The notes below the pieces were generated by a model. That model did no database searches and was not told where the DNA came from. It was given only the letters and a program-made list of their open reading frames with translations. Of a DNA stretch of 8,216 nucleotides, positions 5,774 through 8,216 are shown piece by piece. The stretch lies in the NCBI GenBank assembly GCA_964429265.1, contig CAYSBK010000106.1, positions 1 through 8,216 of the forward strand, written 5' to 3'. Source of the DNA: CAYSBK01 sp964429265. GTDB taxonomy: Bacteria; Planctomycetota; Phycisphaerae; Sedimentisphaerales; Anaerobacaceae. The position numbers and the translations under genes are program-made. Each line of letters starts with the position of its first letter. Position 1 is the stretch's first letter.

Positions 5774-6289
5774 CTACTTCCCGGCTTCGAGCACGATGGT
5801 GTCGGAAAGGCGCCGGCCCTGCGGCGTCATACAGGTGACCTGCAGTATCAGGTCGCTGCCCGGTTTCTGTGCCAGCGGCATCGTGAAGCGGTACGCCCGA
5901 AGATAATCGTGCCAGTAACCGTTGTTGGTGGCGGGGTCGGTCAGGTCGACGTCGGGCCAGTGCATAAGCCGGCGCCCTTTCGGCTGCGGTGAGCCAGGGA
6001 CGAAGGCATACAGCTCGAAGCGAAACACTGCGGGCGACTTGACCTGGCAGCCGAACCGGTCGAGCAGGCTTACGTAAACGTCGATGGTTGCGGCGTTGCG
6101 GTCGGACTTCAATTCCGTCAGGGGCATAATCTCGACATCGTCCGCGAGGTACTTGTAGCATATCGTGTTGGCGGTCGGCTGCGAAGGCCGGCTCGGCTGG
6201 GTGGTCGGAGGGGGGCCGAGGTCGCAGCCGGCGCATAACACCAGCCCGCACAGACAGCACAGCGATGTCCGGGTGCTGTGGACGGCCAT
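5774..6289 (-). CDS. Putative small lipoprotein, unknown function
   Basis: This 171-residue protein has a signal peptide and a probable lipobox. Arg7 is followed by a hydrophobic stretch at 9-20, and LCAGC at 18-22 would give lipidated Cys22. Cys at -3 is less usual than Leu, so lipidation is likely but not certain. A proline-, threonine-, serine- and glutamine-rich linker follows (about 25-40), then a domain of likely beta strands with IDVYVSLLDRFG (69-80), FRFELYAFVPG (89-99), RLMHWPDVDL (107-116) and YWHDYLRAYRFTMPL (125-139). I do not recognise the fold. Anchoring on the periplasmic face of a membrane is inferred. Its start codon lies three bases after the ribBA stop on the same strand, so it is probably cotranscribed and translationally coupled. 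The overlapping long frame in this region is a shadow. Confidence 0.8.
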   Translation of the reverse strand: MAVHSTRTSLCCLCGLVLCAGCDLGPPPTTQPSRPSQPTANTICYKYLADDVEIMPLTELKSDRNAATIDVYVSLLDRFGCQVKSPAVFRFELYAFVPGSPQPKGRRLMHWPDVDLTDPATNNGYWHDYLRAYRFTMPLAQKPGSDLILQVTCMTPQGRRLSDTIVLEAGK

Positions 6290-6292
6290 AGC

Positions 6293-7537
6293 CTACAAGT
6301 CCTCGTCAAGCAGGTGCCCGAGTCGATATTTCTTCGTTCGCAGGTAATCGATATTGTGCGGCGAGGGTGCCGCGCGCAGGGGTATCTGCTCGACCACCTT
6401 TATCCCATATACTTCAAGTCGGCTTATCTTCTTCGGATTGTTGGTTAGAATCCTGATTTTCTGCAGGCCGAGGTCCCTGCAAATCTGTGCCCCGATGCCG
6501 TAGTCGCGGCGGTCGACAGCGAAGCCGAGCTTCAGATTCGCGTCGACGGTATCGAGGCCCTGTTCCTCCTGGAGCTTGTACGCCCGCAGCTTGTTTCGCA
6601 GTCCTATGCCGCGGCCTTCCTGCCGGAGATAGATAAGGGCGCCCTCGCCGGCGGCTTCAATCATCTGCATCGCGGTGGTTAGCTGGTAGCCGCATTCGCA
6701 ACGCTGCGAGTGGAAAAGGTCGCCGGTCATACATTCCGAGTGCACCCGGACCAGGACCGGCTCGTCGATGACGATCGGCCTGCCGGCGTCGTCGAGTTTT
6801 CCGACGCGGCCCTTGCAAAGGGCCAGGTGAGGCTCGGGGCTGGTTATGCTGTCGTAGCCGATGAGCGTGAACTGCCCGAAATCCGTCGGCAGCGTAACGC
6901 ATTCGACCCGCCGGACCTGACGTTCGCGCTGGAGCCGGTACTCGATGAGCTTGGCAATCGAGGTGATTTTGAGCTTGTGCTTCTTGCAGAATTCAAGAAG
7001 CTCCGGCAGCCTGGCCATTGAGCCGTCTTCGTTCATAATCTCGCAGATGACACCGGCGGGTTTGAGCCCGGCCAATCGCATCAGGTCGACGGCACCTTCG
7101 GTCTGGCCTGCGCGGACGAGCACGCCGCCGGGTCTGGCCCGCAAGGGAAAGACGTGGCCGGGCCTGACCAAGTCGGCGGGCTTGGCGTCGTCGGCGATGG
7201 CGGTCTGAATGGTTCTGGCGCGGTCGGCGGCGCTGATGCCGGTGGTAACGCCTTCGGCGGCGTCGATGCTGACCGTGAAGGCCGTTCGAAACCGCGCGGT
7301 GTTCTCGGTGGTCTGCGGATAAAGCGCCAGACTGTCACACTTCTCGGCGGTCAACGGCAGGCAAATCAGCCCCCTGCCGTACCTGGCCATAAAGTTGATC
7401 GTCTCGGGCGTAACCTTCTCGGCGGCGCAGACGAGGTCGCCTTCGTTTTCGCGGTCCTCGGCATCGACCAGCACGATAAGCCGGCCCTTTCTGAGGTCCT
7501 CGAGAACTTCCGGAATTTCGTTAAGCCGTTCCGACAT
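6293..7537 (-). CDS. ribBA: Bifunctional DHBP synthase / GTP cyclohydrolase II
   Basis: RibBA supplies both riboflavin precursors: 3,4-dihydroxy-2-butanone 4-phosphate from ribulose 5-phosphate (N-terminal domain, about 1-200) and the pyrimidine from GTP (C-terminal domain, about 205-414). The first domain shows DAEDRENEGDL (25-35, with Glu30 matching the E. coli RibB metal ligand Glu38), GVTTGISAADR (96-106), RPGHVFPLRA (125-134) and CEIMNEDGSMAR (165-176). The metal ligand His153 of E. coli RibB is replaced by Gln145 (RAGQTEG, codon CAG). The second domain has zinc ligands Cys269, Cys280 and Cys282, the catalytic LRQEGRGIGL (304-313), Asp342 and Arg344, and LTNNPKK (364-370). Relative to B. 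subtilis RibBA there is a short extra segment near 245-257. AGGGG six bases before the ATG is a good Shine-Dalgarno. pgsA ends 38 bases upstream; no FMN riboswitch is seen in that gap. Confidence 0.96.
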   Translation of the reverse strand: MSERLNEIPEVLEDLRKGRLIVLVDAEDRENEGDLVCAAEKVTPETINFMARYGRGLICLPLTAEKCDSLALYPQTTENTARFRTAFTVSIDAAEGVTTGISAADRARTIQTAIADDAKPADLVRPGHVFPLRARPGGVLVRAGQTEGAVDLMRLAGLKPAGVICEIMNEDGSMARLPELLEFCKKHKLKITSIAKLIEYRLQRERQVRRVECVTLPTDFGQFTLIGYDSITSPEPHLALCKGRVGKLDDAGRPIVIDEPVLVRVHSECMTGDLFHSQRCECGYQLTTAMQMIEAAGEGALIYLRQEGRGIGLRNKLRAYKLQEEQGLDTVDANLKLGFAVDRRDYGIGAQICRDLGLQKIRILTNNPKKISRLEVYGIKVVEQIPLRAAPSPHNIDYLRTKKYRLGHLLDEDL

Positions 7538-7575
7538 CGGGTTCCCCTGCGCAACCTGCGGCCGTTGACCGGGTC

Positions 7576-8214
7576 TTACTGCTGCGGCCCGGCTGGGCGA
7601 TGATTGTTCTGTTCGTACTGTTCAATATAGCGAGTTCCCATCCGGAGGTAAACCGCAAGCGCCAGCACGGCCGCTGCCGCCGCCGACCACCACAGGACCG
7701 GCATAACGAGTTTCCAGGCGGTTGTGAGGCGGGTCAATTCCGGGCCCACCAGAATCCCGGCTACCATCGTCAGTTGCAGAGCCGTTGCAGCCTTGCCGGC
7801 CGGTGCCGGTGAAATCCGCATCTGGCCCGTTATGAAGTACACCAGCAAAAAGCCGATAAGCAACAGCAGGTCCTTGCCGATGATAAGCACGACCACCGTC
7901 GAGGGCAGGCGAAACGGCTCAACGCCGCCCCGCCTGGACGCCAGAAGCAGGCACGCACTGGTAATCAGCAGCTTGTCCGCAACGGGGTCGAGAAATGCAC
8001 CGAGCCTGGTGTTTTGATTCCTTCGCCGCGCCAGATAACCGTCGAAGGCGTCGCTGGCCGCCATAGCCATAAACAGGGCAAAGGCCACGTACCTCACGCC
8101 GTCGCGCAGGGACTGGGTCAGTGCCGGGTCGTTGACCTTGAGCATCAGGCTCACGAACGGAACCGTCAGAAACAGCCTCAGGATGGTGATGCGATTGGCC
8201 CAGTTCAGTTTCAT
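7576..8214 (-). CDS. pgsA: CDP-diacylglycerol-glycerol-3-phosphate 3-phosphatidyltransferase
   Basis: PgsA makes phosphatidylglycerol phosphate from CDP-diacylglycerol and glycerol 3-phosphate in the inner membrane. The 212-residue protein carries a complete CDP-alcohol phosphotransferase signature, D-x2-D-G-x2-A-R-x8-G-x3-D-x3-D, with Asp55, Asp58, Gly59, Ala62, Arg63, Gly72, Asp76 and Asp80. The N-terminus, NWANRITILRLFLTVP (4-19), is typical of PgsA, as is the later PAPAGKAATALQ (136-147). Hydrophobic segments lie near 8-26, 40-54, 83-93, 105-127, 146-157 and 170-190. Other family members (phosphatidylserine or cardiolipin synthases of the same fold) are possible, but the N-terminus favours PgsA. 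The start codon is two bases from the window edge, so its upstream signals are not visible. It heads the visible part of a pgsA-ribBA-lipoprotein operon. Confidence 0.92.
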   Translation of the reverse strand: MKLNWANRITILRLFLTVPFVSLMLKVNDPALTQSLRDGVRYVAFALFMAMAASDAFDGYLARRRNQNTRLGAFLDPVADKLLITSACLLLASRRGGVEPFRLPSTVVVLIIGKDLLLLIGFLLVYFITGQMRISPAPAGKAATALQLTMVAGILVGPELTRLTTAWKLVMPVLWWSAAAAAVLALAVYLRMGTRYIEQYEQNNHRPAGPQQ

Positions 8215-8216
8215 AG

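Noticed and set aside
5691..6260. 189-codon minus-strand frame overlapping the lipoprotein gene
   Set aside because: It is Arg/Pro/Ala-rich without domain features, whereas the other frame has a signal peptide, a lipobox and coupling to ribBA.
7538..7575. FMN riboswitch before ribBA
   Set aside because: The pgsA-ribBA gap is only 38 bases, too short for the aptamer, and no FMN-element motif is present. A riboswitch upstream of pgsA would be outside the window.

Overview
The window is GC-rich bacterial chromosome carrying mostly housekeeping genes in two convergent blocks that meet near position 5280. No rRNA, tRNA, CRISPR array, insertion sequence or integrase was seen. The organism cannot be fixed from this sequence. 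A deep-branching Gram-negative such as a planctomycete of the Phycisphaerae type would fit the weak or absent Shine-Dalgarno sites, the short lipoprotein with a T/P/Q/S-rich linker and the Fe-S type PurF, but this is a low-confidence inference.

Positions 1-5269 read on the + strand: a probable gene tail, a YbgC/4HBT-fold acyl-CoA thioesterase, purF and purM (steps 1 and 5 of de novo purine synthesis), a polytopic membrane protein of unknown function, a 126-residue hypothetical protein with a very basic C-terminus, and an MTH1187/YkoF-type thiamine-binding-like protein. purF has a good candidate promoter 110-145 bases upstream (TTGACT, 17-base spacer, TAAACT). purF, purM and the membrane protein are tightly spaced and look like one transcription unit. 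The last two + strand genes are set apart by 198- and 146-base gaps and have the clearest ribosome binding sites in the block.

Positions 5290-8214 read on the - strand, in transcription order: pgsA (phosphatidylglycerophosphate synthase), ribBA (bifunctional riboflavin precursor enzyme), a small lipoprotein starting 3 bases after ribBA, then, after a 199-base gap with its own promoter candidate, a DUF503/YlxP-like protein. pgsA-ribBA-lipoprotein looks like an operon that starts outside the window.

No obviously new multi-gene system is visible. The points most worth a second look are a His-to-Gln change at a DHBP-synthase metal ligand in RibBA, two uncharacterised genes (the membrane protein behind purM and the 126-residue basic-tail protein), the ribBA-coupled lipoprotein, and GC-rich hairpins in the leader of the thiamine-binding-like gene.
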